Positions 20,450-28,945 of a stretch of DNA of 38,129 bases are shown piece after piece. The stretch lies in NCBI GenBank assembly GCA_964651395.1, contig CAZYXZ010000024.1, positions 1 to 38,129 on the forward strand. The letters are read 5' to 3'. The notes under the pieces were generated by a model that was not told the origin of the DNA, did not search any database, and worked only from the letters and a program-made list of their open reading frames with translations. The DNA is from CAZYXZ01 sp964651395 (GTDB taxonomy: Bacteria; Actinomycetota; Actinomycetes; BP-191). Positions within the stretch are counted from its first letter, which is position 1. Each line of letters opens with the position of its first letter. The position numbers and the translations under genes are program-made.

Positions 20450-22141
20450 TCAGTCGCAGACGGCGCCCTTGCTGGCGGAGCCGACGAGTCGCGCGTACTT
20501 CGCGAGTACGCCGGTCGTGTAGCGCGGCGGGAGCGGCGTCCACTCGCCCCGGCGGCGCTCCAGCTCGGCGTCGTCGACCATCAGGTCGAGCCGGCGGTTC
20601 GGGACGTCGAGCAGGATCCGGTCCCCGTCGGCGACGAGCGCGATCGGGCCGCAGTCTGCTGCCTCCGGCGCGACGTGGCCGACGCAGAGCCCGAAGGTGG
20701 CTCCGGAGAACCGGCCGTCGGTGAGCAGCGCGACATCCGCTCCCCGGCCGGCACCCTTGACGGCCGCCGTCACGGCGAGCATCTCGCGCATGCCGGGTCC
20801 GCCGCGCGGGCCCTCCCATCTGATGACGATGACGTCGCCGGGGTTGATCGATCCCGAGGTGACCGCGTCCATGGCCGCCGCCTCACCGTCGAAGACGCGC
20901 GCGCGGCCCTCGAAGACCAGCGACTCCATGCCGGCCGACTTCGCGACCGCGCCCTCGGGCGCCAGCGATCCCTGCAGGATCGCGATGCCGCCGAGCGTCG
21001 CGATCGGCGCAGCCACCGGATGCACGACCTTCCCGTCGGGTGCGGGCGGGTCGATCTGGGCCAGGTTCTCCGCGACGGTCTTGCCCGTGACGGTGAGTGC
21101 GTCGCCGTCGAGCAGGCCGGCCGAGAGCAGCTCGCGCATGACGACCGGCACGCCGCCGATCCCGTCGACGTCGTTCATGACGTAGCGACCGAAGGGCTTC
21201 ACGTCCGCCAGGTGCGGCACCTTGCGGCCGATGCGGTCGAAGTCGGCCATCTCGAGCGGGACGCGCGCCTCGTGCGCGATCGCGAGCAGGTGCAGCACCG
21301 CGTTCGTCGAGCCACCGAGCGCCATGACGACGGCGATCGCGTTCTCGAACGCCGCCCGCGTCAGGATCTGCCGCGCGGTGAGCCCTTCGCCGAGCATGCG
21401 GACGACCGCCTCGCCCGAGGCGACCGCAAGCGCGTCGCGTCGTCCGTCGGGAGCGGGCGCGGAGGCGGAGCCCGGCAGCGACATGCCGAGCGCCTCGGCT
21501 GCCGACGCCATCGTGTTCGCGGTGAACATGCCGCCGCAGGAGCCCTCGCTCGGACAGGCCGCGCGCTCGATCTCGTCGAGCCGCTCACGCGTGATGTGGC
21601 CGAGCGCACAGGCGCCGACGCCTTCGAACGCGTCCTGGATGGTCACCGTCGTGCCGTCCGCCAGCCGACCCGGCAGGATCGAGCCGCCGTAGAGGAACAC
21701 CGCCGGCAGGTCGAGCCGCGCGGCGGCCATGAGCATGCCGGGCAGCGACTTGTCACAGCCGGCGAGCGTCACAAGCCCGTCGAGCCGCTCGGCGTGCACC
21801 ATGAGCTCCACCGAGTCGGCGATGACCTCGCGCGAGACCAGTGACGCGCGCATGCCTTCGTGCCCCATCGAGATGCCGTCGGAGACGGCGATGGTGGTGA
21901 ACTCGAGCGGGAAACCCCCCGCGCTGCGCACGCCCTGCTTCGCCGCCTGCGCCAGCCGCGCGAGCGGCAGGTTGCAGGGCGTGACCTCGTTCCACGACGA
22001 CGCGACCGCGACCTGAGGCTTGCCCCAGTCGTCGTCACCCATGCCCACCGCGCGCAGCATCGCGCGCGCGGGCGCCCGCTCGTAGCCGTCGGTGACCTCG
22101 TGGCTGCGCAGCTTCGGGTCGAATCTCGTCCTGTCCGCCAT
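20450..22141 (-). CDS. ilvD: Dihydroxy-acid dehydratase
   Basis: A 563-residue iron-sulfur dehydratase that converts dihydroxy-isovalerate or dihydroxy-methylvalerate to the 2-oxo-acid. Cluster cysteines are visible in SWNEVTPCNLPLARL, TLAGCDKSLPGMLMAAARL and ACPSEGSCGGMFTANTM. VSDGISMGHEGMRASLVSREVIADS is a second signature, and the C-terminal half has RWEGPRGGPGMREML, TDGRFSGATFG and GHVAPEAADCGPIALV. The length fits the bacterial [2Fe-2S] or [4Fe-4S] IlvD/Edd family, and the ADRTRFDPKLRSHEVTDG start is typical of actinobacterial IlvD. It is divergent from the alpha/beta hydrolase gene across only 11 bp, with a CATACT box 8 nt upstream of its ATG. Confidence 0.96.
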   Translation of the reverse strand: MADRTRFDPKLRSHEVTDGYERAPARAMLRAVGMGDDDWGKPQVAVASSWNEVTPCNLPLARLAQAAKQGVRSAGGFPLEFTTIAVSDGISMGHEGMRASLVSREVIADSVELMVHAERLDGLVTLAGCDKSLPGMLMAAARLDLPAVFLYGGSILPGRLADGTTVTIQDAFEGVGACALGHITRERLDEIERAACPSEGSCGGMFTANTMASAAEALGMSLPGSASAPAPDGRRDALAVASGEAVVRMLGEGLTARQILTRAAFENAIAVVMALGGSTNAVLHLLAIAHEARVPLEMADFDRIGRKVPHLADVKPFGRYVMNDVDGIGGVPVVMRELLSAGLLDGDALTVTGKTVAENLAQIDPPAPDGKVVHPVAAPIATLGGIAILQGSLAPEGAVAKSAGMESLVFEGRARVFDGEAAAMDAVTSGSINPGDVIVIRWEGPRGGPGMREMLAVTAAVKGAGRGADVALLTDGRFSGATFGLCVGHVAPEAADCGPIALVADGDRILLDVPNRRLDLMVDDAELERRRGEWTPLPPRYTTGVLAKYARLVGSASKGAVCD

Positions 22142-22149
22142 GGCCTGGG

Positions 22150-22155
22150 AGTATG
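22150..22155 (-). promoter_or_regulatory. Possible -10 box for ilvD
   Basis: CATACT on the minus strand lies 8 nt before the ilvD ATG, giving a very short or absent 5' leader. It overlaps the annotated ATG of the divergent hydrolase gene. No convincing -35 was found. Confidence 0.35.
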
Positions 22156-23082
22156 CACGCCGTGACGGCCTTCACTTACACGAGTTCAGACGGAACGCGC
22201 GTGACCGGATGGCGCAACGACGTCGACGGACCTGCGGTGGTGATCTCCAACGGGCTCGGTACGCCGCCGGAGGCGTGGCCCGCAGTGATCGACCCGGCCG
22301 CGGGCTTCCGGGTCGCCACCTGGTACTACCGCGGCACCGGGGGAGGCGACCGGCCGGCCGACCCGAGCCACGTCACGATCGCCGACCACGTCGACGACCT
22401 GATCGCGCTGATGGACCACGAGGGCATGGACCAGGCAGTGCTCGCCGCCTGGAGCCTGGGCGTGAACATCGCGTTCGAGGCGGCCCGGCGCCACCCCGAG
22501 CGCGTGGCGGGGATCCTGGCCGTCGCGGGCGTGCCGGGCGGGACGTTCGACGCGATGTTCGGGCCGATCCCGGTGCCGCGTCGCCTACGGCACCCGCTCG
22601 GCTACGGCGCGGCCACGGTGCTGAAGTGGGCCGGGCCGGCCATCGACAAGCTCATGGAGGTGGTGCCGCTCAACCGCATCACCGCCGCAGTCATCCGGCG
22701 TACCGGGGTGATGGCCGCGTCGACGCAGCCGGACGTGCTGCTGGGCGCACTCGCCGAGTTCAAGAACCACGAGTTCCGCTGGTACTTCACACTCGCGCAG
22801 GGAGCGGCGAAGCACGAGGCGATGGACCTGTCCTTCGTCGCCTGCCCGGTGACGCTCGTCGCCGGCCGGATGGACATCATCACGTCGATGCGCGACATCG
22901 TCATCGCGGCCGACCAGATACCGCACGCCGAGATCCGCGCCGTGAAGGGCACGCACTTCCTGCCGCTCGAGCGGCCGGAAGAGCTGCGCGACCTGCTAGC
23001 CGAGCTGGTCGCGCAGGCGGCGCCGGCGAGCAAGCCCCGGCAGGCCAAGCGCAGCACCCGCAGCACCAAGGCCCAGCGCTAG
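22153..23082 (+). CDS. Alpha/beta hydrolase
   Basis: A 309-residue alpha/beta-hydrolase-fold protein. The oxyanion-side loop is VISNGLGTPPEAW and is followed by TWYYRGTGGGDRP. The nucleophile elbow is AAWSLGVNIAFEAARRHPERV with serine in W-S-L-G. The late acid and histidine are likely in LVAGRMDIITS and VKGTHFLPLERPEEL. A helical cap lies between about residues 130 and 215. Substrate is unknown; the fold also fits esterases and haloperoxidase-like enzymes. The last 29 codons, with a basic SKPRQAKRSTRSTKAQR tail, overlap the 3' end of the opposing copper-oxidase gene. The start could instead be GTG 22162, which has GGGAG ten bases ahead, whereas the ATG has no room for a Shine-Dalgarno. Confidence 0.88.
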   Translation: MHAVTAFTYTSSDGTRVTGWRNDVDGPAVVISNGLGTPPEAWPAVIDPAAGFRVATWYYRGTGGGDRPADPSHVTIADHVDDLIALMDHEGMDQAVLAAWSLGVNIAFEAARRHPERVAGILAVAGVPGGTFDAMFGPIPVPRRLRHPLGYGAATVLKWAGPAIDKLMEVVPLNRITAAVIRRTGVMAASTQPDVLLGALAEFKNHEFRWYFTLAQGAAKHEAMDLSFVACPVTLVAGRMDIITSMRDIVIAADQIPHAEIRAVKGTHFLPLERPEELRDLLAELVAQAAPASKPRQAKRSTRSTKAQR

Positions 23083-25152
23083 CAGCAGGCCGTCCGGCCG
23101 GCTCACCTGCGTGGCCGCAGCCGGCCGAGCGGTCGTGAGCTCCCGCAGCGTCGACGTCGCACCCGCGCGCGGCACGAGCACCTCGCGCACCTGCGGCGCC
23201 GCGGGCGTCGCCGGCGCGACGACCGGCACCACGGGCTTCGGCGTCGCGACCGAAGCGCGGATCGCCGGGCTGACGCCCTTGACGAACACCTGCTTCGACA
23301 CGGACGGCACCAGGCCGCTGGACGTCTTCTTGTTCACGAAGAGCATGTACGGCCCTGGCGGCGCGACCGCGCCGTGCGGCACGCCCCTCACGACCACCGA
23401 CGTCTTGTCGCGGCGGAGGATGGGCAGCTCGACCGTGCGCTGGTCACCGTCGTCGATGTGCGTCAGTGCCGGGTTGCGCACCAGGACGACGGAGTCGATC
23501 GCAGCGGCGTCCGAGACGGCGATCCGAACCTCCTTACCGCCGTAGCCGAACGTCGCGGGCGCACTGCGGATCACCGGCCGCGGGCCGCGGAAGAGGTACG
23601 GCGGCGAGAAGATCTCGAACGACGGGTCACGGAACGCGGGCGACAAGCCGAGGACTTCGTGGCCCGTGTTGTCCGCGAAGGCGTAGCCGGTGTTGATGGG
23701 CGCGTGGCCGCCGACGAGGACGCGGCCGTCGGCCATGAGGACCGCGGTGTTGTGGTAGGTCCGGGGGTGACCCTGCGTCGCGACCGTCCGCCACGTGGCC
23801 GAGGCCGGGTCGAACAGCTCGGCCTGCATGACGGGCATGCCGGACCCCGGCCCGACCACCTCGTCGCGGTCGGCGCCGTTGAAGGCGAGCACCTCGCCGG
23901 TGGGCAGGGCGACGGCAGTGGAGTACCAGCGCGGCTGCTGGAACGCACCGGTCGAGCCGACGACCAGCCGGTCACCCTCGGTCGTGTAGACCGTCGCGAT
24001 CTGGCTGGTGCTGGTGGCGAGGTACGAGCCCGGGGTGACACCCATGACGCCGCCGGCCGACAGGAACGAGGCGCTGTCGTACGGCGGGCGCAACGGCAGC
24101 ATCACGGAGAACGATGAGCCGCGGAAGCCCGGGCTGGTGGTGAGCCCGCCCTCCGTCGTGAGGCCGGGCACGCCGAGGTCGGTCCACGACTGCGTCACCG
24201 GGTCGTAGGACGACGCGAAGTTCCACAGCGGCTCGTCGTAGGCCTGACCGTCGGGGTTGAACGTCTGCCCGGCGGCGTCGTAGTAGACGTGGCCGTTGGG
24301 CAGCAGGTGCAGGCGCGGGTACAGCGGCAGTGACTTGTTCGCGCTCGACGGGTTGACCGTCCACGTGCCGGACTTCGGGTCGTAGACCTCGGTCTGGACC
24401 ACGTTGCGGCCGGAGTCCATCGGCCGGGTCGGGTAGAACGGCTTGATCAGCTTCGTGACTCCGCTGGCCACGAACACCTTGCTGTCCGGCATGGTGACCA
24501 GAGACGGGTACCAACGGCCGTAGGTCATCGACCCGGTCTGCTTCCACCCGCCGCTGCGCGGGTCGAAGATGCGCGCGTTCTTCAGACCCTCCAGCTCGGT
24601 GACGCCGTACGGGACCCCGCTCATGCCCGGCTCGAGGTAGTACGCGGTCCCGCCCGCGGCCAGGATGCGGCCGTCGGCCAGCTGCACCAGGTCGGAACAG
24701 AACAGGTCGCCGTTGTTGCCGGGGTCGTCGTCGTTCTGGATCGGGATCGGGAGGTACTCGGGGCTTCCGCCGTCCGGGTTGGCGCCGCCGTCCTCGGGCT
24801 TGGGCACCGACCACTTGGGGCGGCCGCTGCGCAGGTCCAGGATCCGGGTCTGGTCGTTCTGCGCGACGGCGCCGTACTCGGCGACCGTGTTGAGACCGAC
24901 GTCCTCTTCGCCCTCCAGCGCGTCCCAGTAGACGATGCGGCCGTCGACCAGCGTGGCCTGGGAGGCCCCGGCGGGCTTGCAGTGCGCGTGGCCGTCGTGG
25001 TCCACGCAGGCTGGTCCGGCCTCCTCGAACGGTGCGCTGAACGCGCCCATGTCGGCCCGCGGGTCCGCGGCCGGCGCTCCGGAGGCGGCAATGGTCGGGA
25101 CCGCCGCGCCGACGGCGGCGACCATCACGACGACGGCTCGGTAAACGCGCAC
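22996..25152 (-). CDS. Galactose/glyoxal-oxidase-like copper radical oxidase, secreted and C-terminally anchored
   Basis: A 718-residue protein with an N-terminal signal peptide (residues 1 to about 28), a seven-bladed Kelch-type propeller and a C-terminal DUF1929-type domain. All positions that define the copper radical oxidases are present: the cross-link cysteine in LFCSDLVQLADGR (about C152), the radical tyrosine in YGRWYPSLV (about Y215), axial Tyr and His in HPRTYHNTAVLMADGR (about Y466, H467), and the last histidine in NPALTHIDDGDQR (about H565). The Streptomyces homologue GlxA acts with the CslA glycan synthase; no cslA is seen here. The tail LLLALGLGAAGAALGLPGL-ARRRR is a membrane anchor. 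GTG 25152 follows GGAGG by seven bases. The 3' end overlaps the hydrolase gene by 87 bp. Confidence 0.88.
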   Translation of the reverse strand: MRVYRAVVVMVAAVGAAVPTIAASGAPAADPRADMGAFSAPFEEAGPACVDHDGHAHCKPAGASQATLVDGRIVYWDALEGEEDVGLNTVAEYGAVAQNDQTRILDLRSGRPKWSVPKPEDGGANPDGGSPEYLPIPIQNDDDPGNNGDLFCSDLVQLADGRILAAGGTAYYLEPGMSGVPYGVTELEGLKNARIFDPRSGGWKQTGSMTYGRWYPSLVTMPDSKVFVASGVTKLIKPFYPTRPMDSGRNVVQTEVYDPKSGTWTVNPSSANKSLPLYPRLHLLPNGHVYYDAAGQTFNPDGQAYDEPLWNFASSYDPVTQSWTDLGVPGLTTEGGLTTSPGFRGSSFSVMLPLRPPYDSASFLSAGGVMGVTPGSYLATSTSQIATVYTTEGDRLVVGSTGAFQQPRWYSTAVALPTGEVLAFNGADRDEVVGPGSGMPVMQAELFDPASATWRTVATQGHPRTYHNTAVLMADGRVLVGGHAPINTGYAFADNTGHEVLGLSPAFRDPSFEIFSPPYLFRGPRPVIRSAPATFGYGGKEVRIAVSDAAAIDSVVLVRNPALTHIDDGDQRTVELPILRRDKTSVVVRGVPHGAVAPPGPYMLFVNKKTSSGLVPSVSKQVFVKGVSPAIRASVATPKPVVPVVAPATPAAPQVREVLVPRAGATSTLRELTTARPAAATQVSRPDGLLLALGLGAAGAALGLPGLARRRRLRDQLG

Positions 25153-25241
25153 GGCACAACCTCCCTGACGGGAGGGCCGCTGGGTGGCCCCCGGTTGCTG
25201 ACACGCTTCGCCGCTGTTGCTGCGGCGTCCTGCACAATCGG

Positions 25242-26723
25242 TCAGTCCGAACCTACCCCGAGCCTTTCGAGAACGAGCCGTTGGCCACTCGCGGCGGGCG
25301 CCTGGCCGCGCGGGGCCTTCATCACAGCGCCGACGAGGGCGCCCGCCGCAGCCACCTTGCCCGCGCGGATCTTGTCCGCTACGTCCGGTTGCGCCGCGAT
25401 CGCGGCGTCGACCGCGGCGACCAGCTCCCCCTCGTCGCTGACCTGACGGAGCCCGCGTGCGGCCACGACCACGTCCGGGTCGTCACCGGTCTCCAGCACG
25501 CCGGCGAAGACCTCCTTCGCCATCGTCGACGACAGCGTGCCGTCGGCGACCAGCACGACCACGCGCGCAACCTGCTCGGGCGTGATGGCCAGCTCGGCCG
25601 GGTCGACACCCGCGGCGTTGGCGCGCGCGAGCAGATCGCCCAGCCACCAGTTCCGCGCCTCCGTGGCGCTCGCACCGCAGGCCACGGTCGCGAGCACCAG
25701 GTCGAGGACACCGGCGTTCGCCATCGCCACGACATCCGCTGGGGCGAGGCCGTGCTCGGCGACCAGGCGGGTACGCCGGGCCGCAGGCAGCTCGGGCAGG
25801 GCGTCCCGCAGAGCGGCGACCCATTCCCGGGACGGCGCCAGCGGCACCAGGTCGGGCTCGGGGAAGTAGCGATAGTCCATCGCCTCTTCCTTCGAGCGCA
25901 TGCTCGACGTCGCCCCGGTCGCCTCGTTGAAGTGGCGGGTTTCCTGGATGACCCGCTCCCCTTGGTTCAGGAGCACAGCCTGCCGCTCGATCTCATGACG
26001 CACCGCGCGCTCGACCGAGCGCAGCGAGTTCACGTTCTTGATCTCCGCGCGCGTGCCGAACTCGGCCTGGCCGATCGGGCGGAGCGAGATGTTGGCGTCG
26101 CAGCGCAGTGAGCCCTCTTCCATCTTCACGTCGCTCACGCCGAGGGTGCGGAGCAGGTCGCGCAGCTGCGTGACGTAGGCGCGCGCGACCTCCGCCGAGC
26201 GGATGTCCGGCTCGGTGACGATCTCCACGAGCGGGATCCCGGCCCGGTTGAAGTCGAGGAGGGAGTAGTCCGCGCCGTGGATGCGGCCACTCGTGCCCTT
26301 GTGGAGGCTCTTGCCGGTGTCCTCTTCGAGATGCACCCGGGTGATGCCGACGCGGTGCACCTCCCCCGCGACCTCGACGTCCAGGTGGCCGCCGACGCAG
26401 AGCGGCTCGTCGTACTGGGAGATCTGATAGTTCTTCGGCATGTCCGGATAGAAGTAGTTCTTGCGCGCGAAGCGGCACCACTCGGCGATCTCGCAGTTGA
26501 GGGCGAGGCCGATCATCGCGGCGAAGCGCACCGCCGCCTCGTTGGTGACCGGCAGCGCGCCGGGCAGGCCGAGGCAGACCGGGCAGGTGCGCGTGTTCGG
26601 CTCGGCCCCGAACTCCGCGGCGCAGCCACAGAACATCTTCGACTTCGTGCCGAGCTCGACGTGCGTCTCGAGGCCGATCACCGGCTCGTAGCGCACAGCG
26701 GTGGCGCCCGCAGCGGCTGTCAC
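25242..26723 (-). CDS. gatB: Asp-tRNA(Asn)/Glu-tRNA(Gln) amidotransferase subunit B
   Basis: A 493-residue subunit that binds mischarged Glu-tRNA(Gln) or Asp-tRNA(Asn) and catalyses the kinase step of transamidation. The cradle domain opens with YEPVIGLETHVELGTKSKMFCGC and has the zinc-binding CGC...CPVC set. FYPDMPKNYQISQYDEPL, HLEEDTGKSLH, SLLDFNRAGIPLVEIVTEPD and MEEGSLRCDANIS follow. The helical and YqeY tail domains end near APRGQAPAASGQRLVLERLGV. The start is GTG 26723, overlapping the gatA stop as GTGA, so GatCAB is made from one coupled transcript. In Actinobacteria without GlnRS this complex is essential. Confidence 0.96.
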   Translation of the reverse strand: MTAAAGATAVRYEPVIGLETHVELGTKSKMFCGCAAEFGAEPNTRTCPVCLGLPGALPVTNEAAVRFAAMIGLALNCEIAEWCRFARKNYFYPDMPKNYQISQYDEPLCVGGHLDVEVAGEVHRVGITRVHLEEDTGKSLHKGTSGRIHGADYSLLDFNRAGIPLVEIVTEPDIRSAEVARAYVTQLRDLLRTLGVSDVKMEEGSLRCDANISLRPIGQAEFGTRAEIKNVNSLRSVERAVRHEIERQAVLLNQGERVIQETRHFNEATGATSSMRSKEEAMDYRYFPEPDLVPLAPSREWVAALRDALPELPAARRTRLVAEHGLAPADVVAMANAGVLDLVLATVACGASATEARNWWLGDLLARANAAGVDPAELAITPEQVARVVVLVADGTLSSTMAKEVFAGVLETGDDPDVVVAARGLRQVSDEGELVAAVDAAIAAQPDVADKIRAGKVAAAGALVGAVMKAPRGQAPAASGQRLVLERLGVGSD

Positions 26724-28207
26724 AGGACCGGCACCTTCTCCCAGAGCGCACCGTCGCGTTCGGCGAGCGCGGCTTCGAACGCGCCGCCGACCCGGTAGAG
26801 CCGCTCGTCGGCGAGGGCCGGCGCCATGATCTGCAGCCCGACCGGCAAGCCGTCGTCCGGCGACAGTCCGCAGGGCAACGACATGGACGCCCCACCGGCC
26901 AGGTTGGACGGGATGGAGCACACGTCTGACAGGTACATCGCCATCGGGTCGTCCACCCGCTCGCCGAGCCGGAACGCCGTCGTGGGCGTGGTCGGCGCCA
27001 CCAGCACGTCGACCTGCGCGAAGGCCGCGTCGAAGTCGCGCGTGATGAGGGTGCGGACCTTCTGCGCCTGGCCGTAGTACGCGTCGTAGTAGCCGCTGGA
27101 CAGCGCGTAGGTGCCCAGGATGATCCGGCGCTTCACCTCGTCTCCGAAGCCGGCGTCCCTGGTCAGGGACATCACGTCGACGACGTCGCGCGCACCGTCG
27201 TCGCCCACGCGCAGGCCGTAGCGCATGGCGTCGAAGCGCGCGAGGTTCGACGAGCACTCGCTCGGCGCGATCAAGTAGTACGCCGGCAGCGCGTACGGGA
27301 AGTGCGGCATCGACAGCTCGCGGACCTCCGCGCCGAGCTTCTCCAGCAGCTCGACCGCCTCGCGGAATCGCTGCTCCACGCCCGGTTGGTAGCCCTCGCC
27401 GGACAGCTCGCGGACGACGCCCACACGCACGCCGGCGACGTCGCGGCCGACCTGCTCGGCGAACGCCGGTACGGGTGTGTCGATCGACGTGGAGTCCATC
27501 GGGTCGTGTCCCGCGATCGCCTCGTGCAGCAGCGCCGCGTCGCGTACCGTCCGCGCGAACGGTCCGGCCTGGTCGAGGCTGGAGGAGAACGCGATCATCC
27601 CGTAGCGCGAGACCCCGCCGTACGTCGGCTTCACGCCGACCAGGCCGCACACGGCGGCCGGCTGCCGGATGGATCCGCCGGTGTCCGTGCCCAGCGCGAC
27701 CGGTGCCTCGAACGCCGACACCGCCGCCGCGCTGCCGCCGCTCGAACCACCGGGGATGCGGTCGAGGTCCCACGGGTTGTGCGTGGGGCCGTACGCGGAG
27801 TTCTCCGTCGACGAGCCCATCGCGAACTCGTCCATGTTCGTCTTGCCGAGGATGACCACATCGGCGGCCCGGAGCCGGGCGACCACGGTCGCGTCGTACG
27901 GCGGCAGGTAGCCCTCGAGGATGCGGGACCCCGCCGTCGTCGGCACGCCGCGCTGCACGAAGATGTCCTTCAGCGCCAGCGGAACCCCGGCGAGCGGGCC
28001 CAGCGTCCGGCCTGCGGCACGCTTCGCGTCGACAGCCCGGGCCGTCTCCAGGGCACCGGCGGTGTCGACGTGCAGGAACGCGTGCACGCGGTCGTCGACC
28101 GCGGCGATGCGGTCGAGGTGCGCCTGCGCGACCTCGACGGCGGACACGTCGCCGCCGGCGATCGCCGCCGCCAGTTCCGAGGCAGTCAGCCGTGTGAGAT
28201 CGGTCAT
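26720..28207 (-). CDS. gatA: Asp-tRNA(Asn)/Glu-tRNA(Gln) amidotransferase subunit A
   Basis: A 495-residue amidase-signature enzyme that releases ammonia from glutamine and passes it to GatB. The Ser-cisSer-Lys triad lies in PLALKDIFVQRGV (catalytic Lys), GGSSGGSAAAVSA and TDTGGSIRQPAAVCGLVGVKPTYG. GKTNMDEFAMGSSTENSAYG is the usual GatA segment. Length and the C-terminal segment LPVGLQIMAPALADERLYRVG match. The ATG at 28207 overlaps the gatC stop in ATGA, and the stop overlaps gatB in GTGA, so all three subunits are translationally coupled. Confidence 0.96.
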   Translation of the reverse strand: MTDLTRLTASELAAAIAGGDVSAVEVAQAHLDRIAAVDDRVHAFLHVDTAGALETARAVDAKRAAGRTLGPLAGVPLALKDIFVQRGVPTTAGSRILEGYLPPYDATVVARLRAADVVILGKTNMDEFAMGSSTENSAYGPTHNPWDLDRIPGGSSGGSAAAVSAFEAPVALGTDTGGSIRQPAAVCGLVGVKPTYGGVSRYGMIAFSSSLDQAGPFARTVRDAALLHEAIAGHDPMDSTSIDTPVPAFAEQVGRDVAGVRVGVVRELSGEGYQPGVEQRFREAVELLEKLGAEVRELSMPHFPYALPAYYLIAPSECSSNLARFDAMRYGLRVGDDGARDVVDVMSLTRDAGFGDEVKRRIILGTYALSSGYYDAYYGQAQKVRTLITRDFDAAFAQVDVLVAPTTPTTAFRLGERVDDPMAMYLSDVCSIPSNLAGGASMSLPCGLSPDDGLPVGLQIMAPALADERLYRVGGAFEAALAERDGALWEKVPVL

Positions 28208-28497
28208 TCGGCGTCCAGAATCCGCGGGACGCGGAAGCGGTCTTCCTCCGTGGCCGGCGCCATCGCGAGTGCGTCATCGCGCAGCAGGCTCGGCGTGACG
28301 ACGTCGGGGCGCAGCACGTTCGTCAGCGGCACGGAGTGGCTGGTCGGCGGGATGTCCGCCGCCGCCACCTCACCGACGCGCGCGACCGCGCCGAGGATCA
28401 CGTCGAGCTGCTCGGCCATGCGGTCGAGCTCGGCGTCGCTGAGTGCGAGCCGCGACAGCCGGGCGAGGTGCGCGACCTCCGCGCGCGTGATGGCCAT
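28204..28497 (-). CDS. gatC: Asp-tRNA(Asn)/Glu-tRNA(Gln) amidotransferase subunit C
   Basis: A 97-residue subunit that belts GatA to GatB. ITRAEVAHLARLSRLALSDAELDRMAEQLDVIL is the typical N-terminal helix pair, and LRPDVVTPSLLRDDALAMAP near the end matches the conserved LR-D-V-P-L-R-D-A-L-AP pattern. The start is ATG 28497. It has no Shine-Dalgarno but lies exactly 6 nt after TAGACT, so the gatCAB message is probably leaderless. It is divergent from the small zinc-ribbon gene. Confidence 0.95.
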   Translation of the reverse strand: MAITRAEVAHLARLSRLALSDAELDRMAEQLDVILGAVARVGEVAAADIPPTSHSVPLTNVLRPDVVTPSLLRDDALAMAPATEEDRFRVPRILDAE

Positions 28498-28503
28498 GCG
28501 GCG

Positions 28504-28509
28504 AGTCTA
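28504..28509 (-). promoter_or_regulatory. -10 box of a leaderless gatCAB promoter
   Basis: TAGACT on the minus strand is followed by 6 nt and the gatC ATG, with no ribosome-binding site between. The -35 region is not clear. Confidence 0.5.
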
Positions 28510-28594
28510 TGGGCAGCCGCCAACGCCGATTTCTTCACGCCGCCGTCACCGGGGGGCAATCACCCGGCAATCACGGTCGTGGACCGTGCACCGC

Positions 28595-28879
28595 ATGACG
28601 AAGTCACTGCACTACTGCCCCTGGTGCGGCAGCACGGCGTACGCCGAGGCGGCCGACCCGCCCTCCTGCGACCTCTGCGTGCTGCACTGGTTCCGCACGC
28701 TCCACTACGTGCCGGCCAGCCCGATGCTCCGGTGCCCGCCCGGAGCCGAGATTCCGGAGGCCGCTGCAGACCGCAAGATCTGGATCTTCCGAGACCGCAC
28801 CGGCACGGTGATCGGAACGTCTCCGCCGGCTGCGCCGGAACACCGGCGCGTGTCGGAAGAGCGCCCTGCCGCCGGCTGA
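28595..28879 (+). CDS. Small zinc-ribbon-like protein
   Basis: A 94-residue protein of unknown function. Two C-x2-C knuckles, CPWCGSTAYAEAADPPSCDLC, near residues 8-28, look like a compact zinc ribbon. The following HWFRTLHYVPASPML and KIWIFRDRTGTVIG segments suggest a small beta-rich domain, and the last 20 residues are disordered. Codon third positions are strongly GC, as in the real genes nearby, and the frame is open from ATG 28595 to 28879. No good ribosome-binding site is seen, so the start could lie slightly elsewhere. It is divergent from gatC and 66 bp before the Ada-AlkA gene on the same strand. The opposite strand also has open frames but none resembling a protein. Confidence 0.55.
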   Translation: MTKSLHYCPWCGSTAYAEAADPPSCDLCVLHWFRTLHYVPASPMLRCPPGAEIPEAAADRKIWIFRDRTGTVIGTSPPAAPEHRRVSEERPAAG

Positions 28880-28933
28880 GCCACCGCCGACGACCATGTC
28901 TGTTTTCCGCTAGGCAGCGTCGGCGGCGACTGA

Positions 28934-28939
28934 CAGATT
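28934..28939 (+). promoter_or_regulatory. -10 box of the ada-alkA promoter
   Basis: CAGATT is followed by 6 nt and the ATG at 28946. A TAGGCA -35-like box (28911-28916) is 17 bp upstream. A leaderless message is likely. Confidence 0.45.
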
Positions 28940-28945
28940 GGTCCC

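Noticed and set aside
28604..28897. A minus-strand 97-codon frame opposite the zinc-ribbon gene
   Set aside because: Its product is low-complexity and lacks any motif, while the plus-strand frame has paired cysteine knuckles and better codon use.
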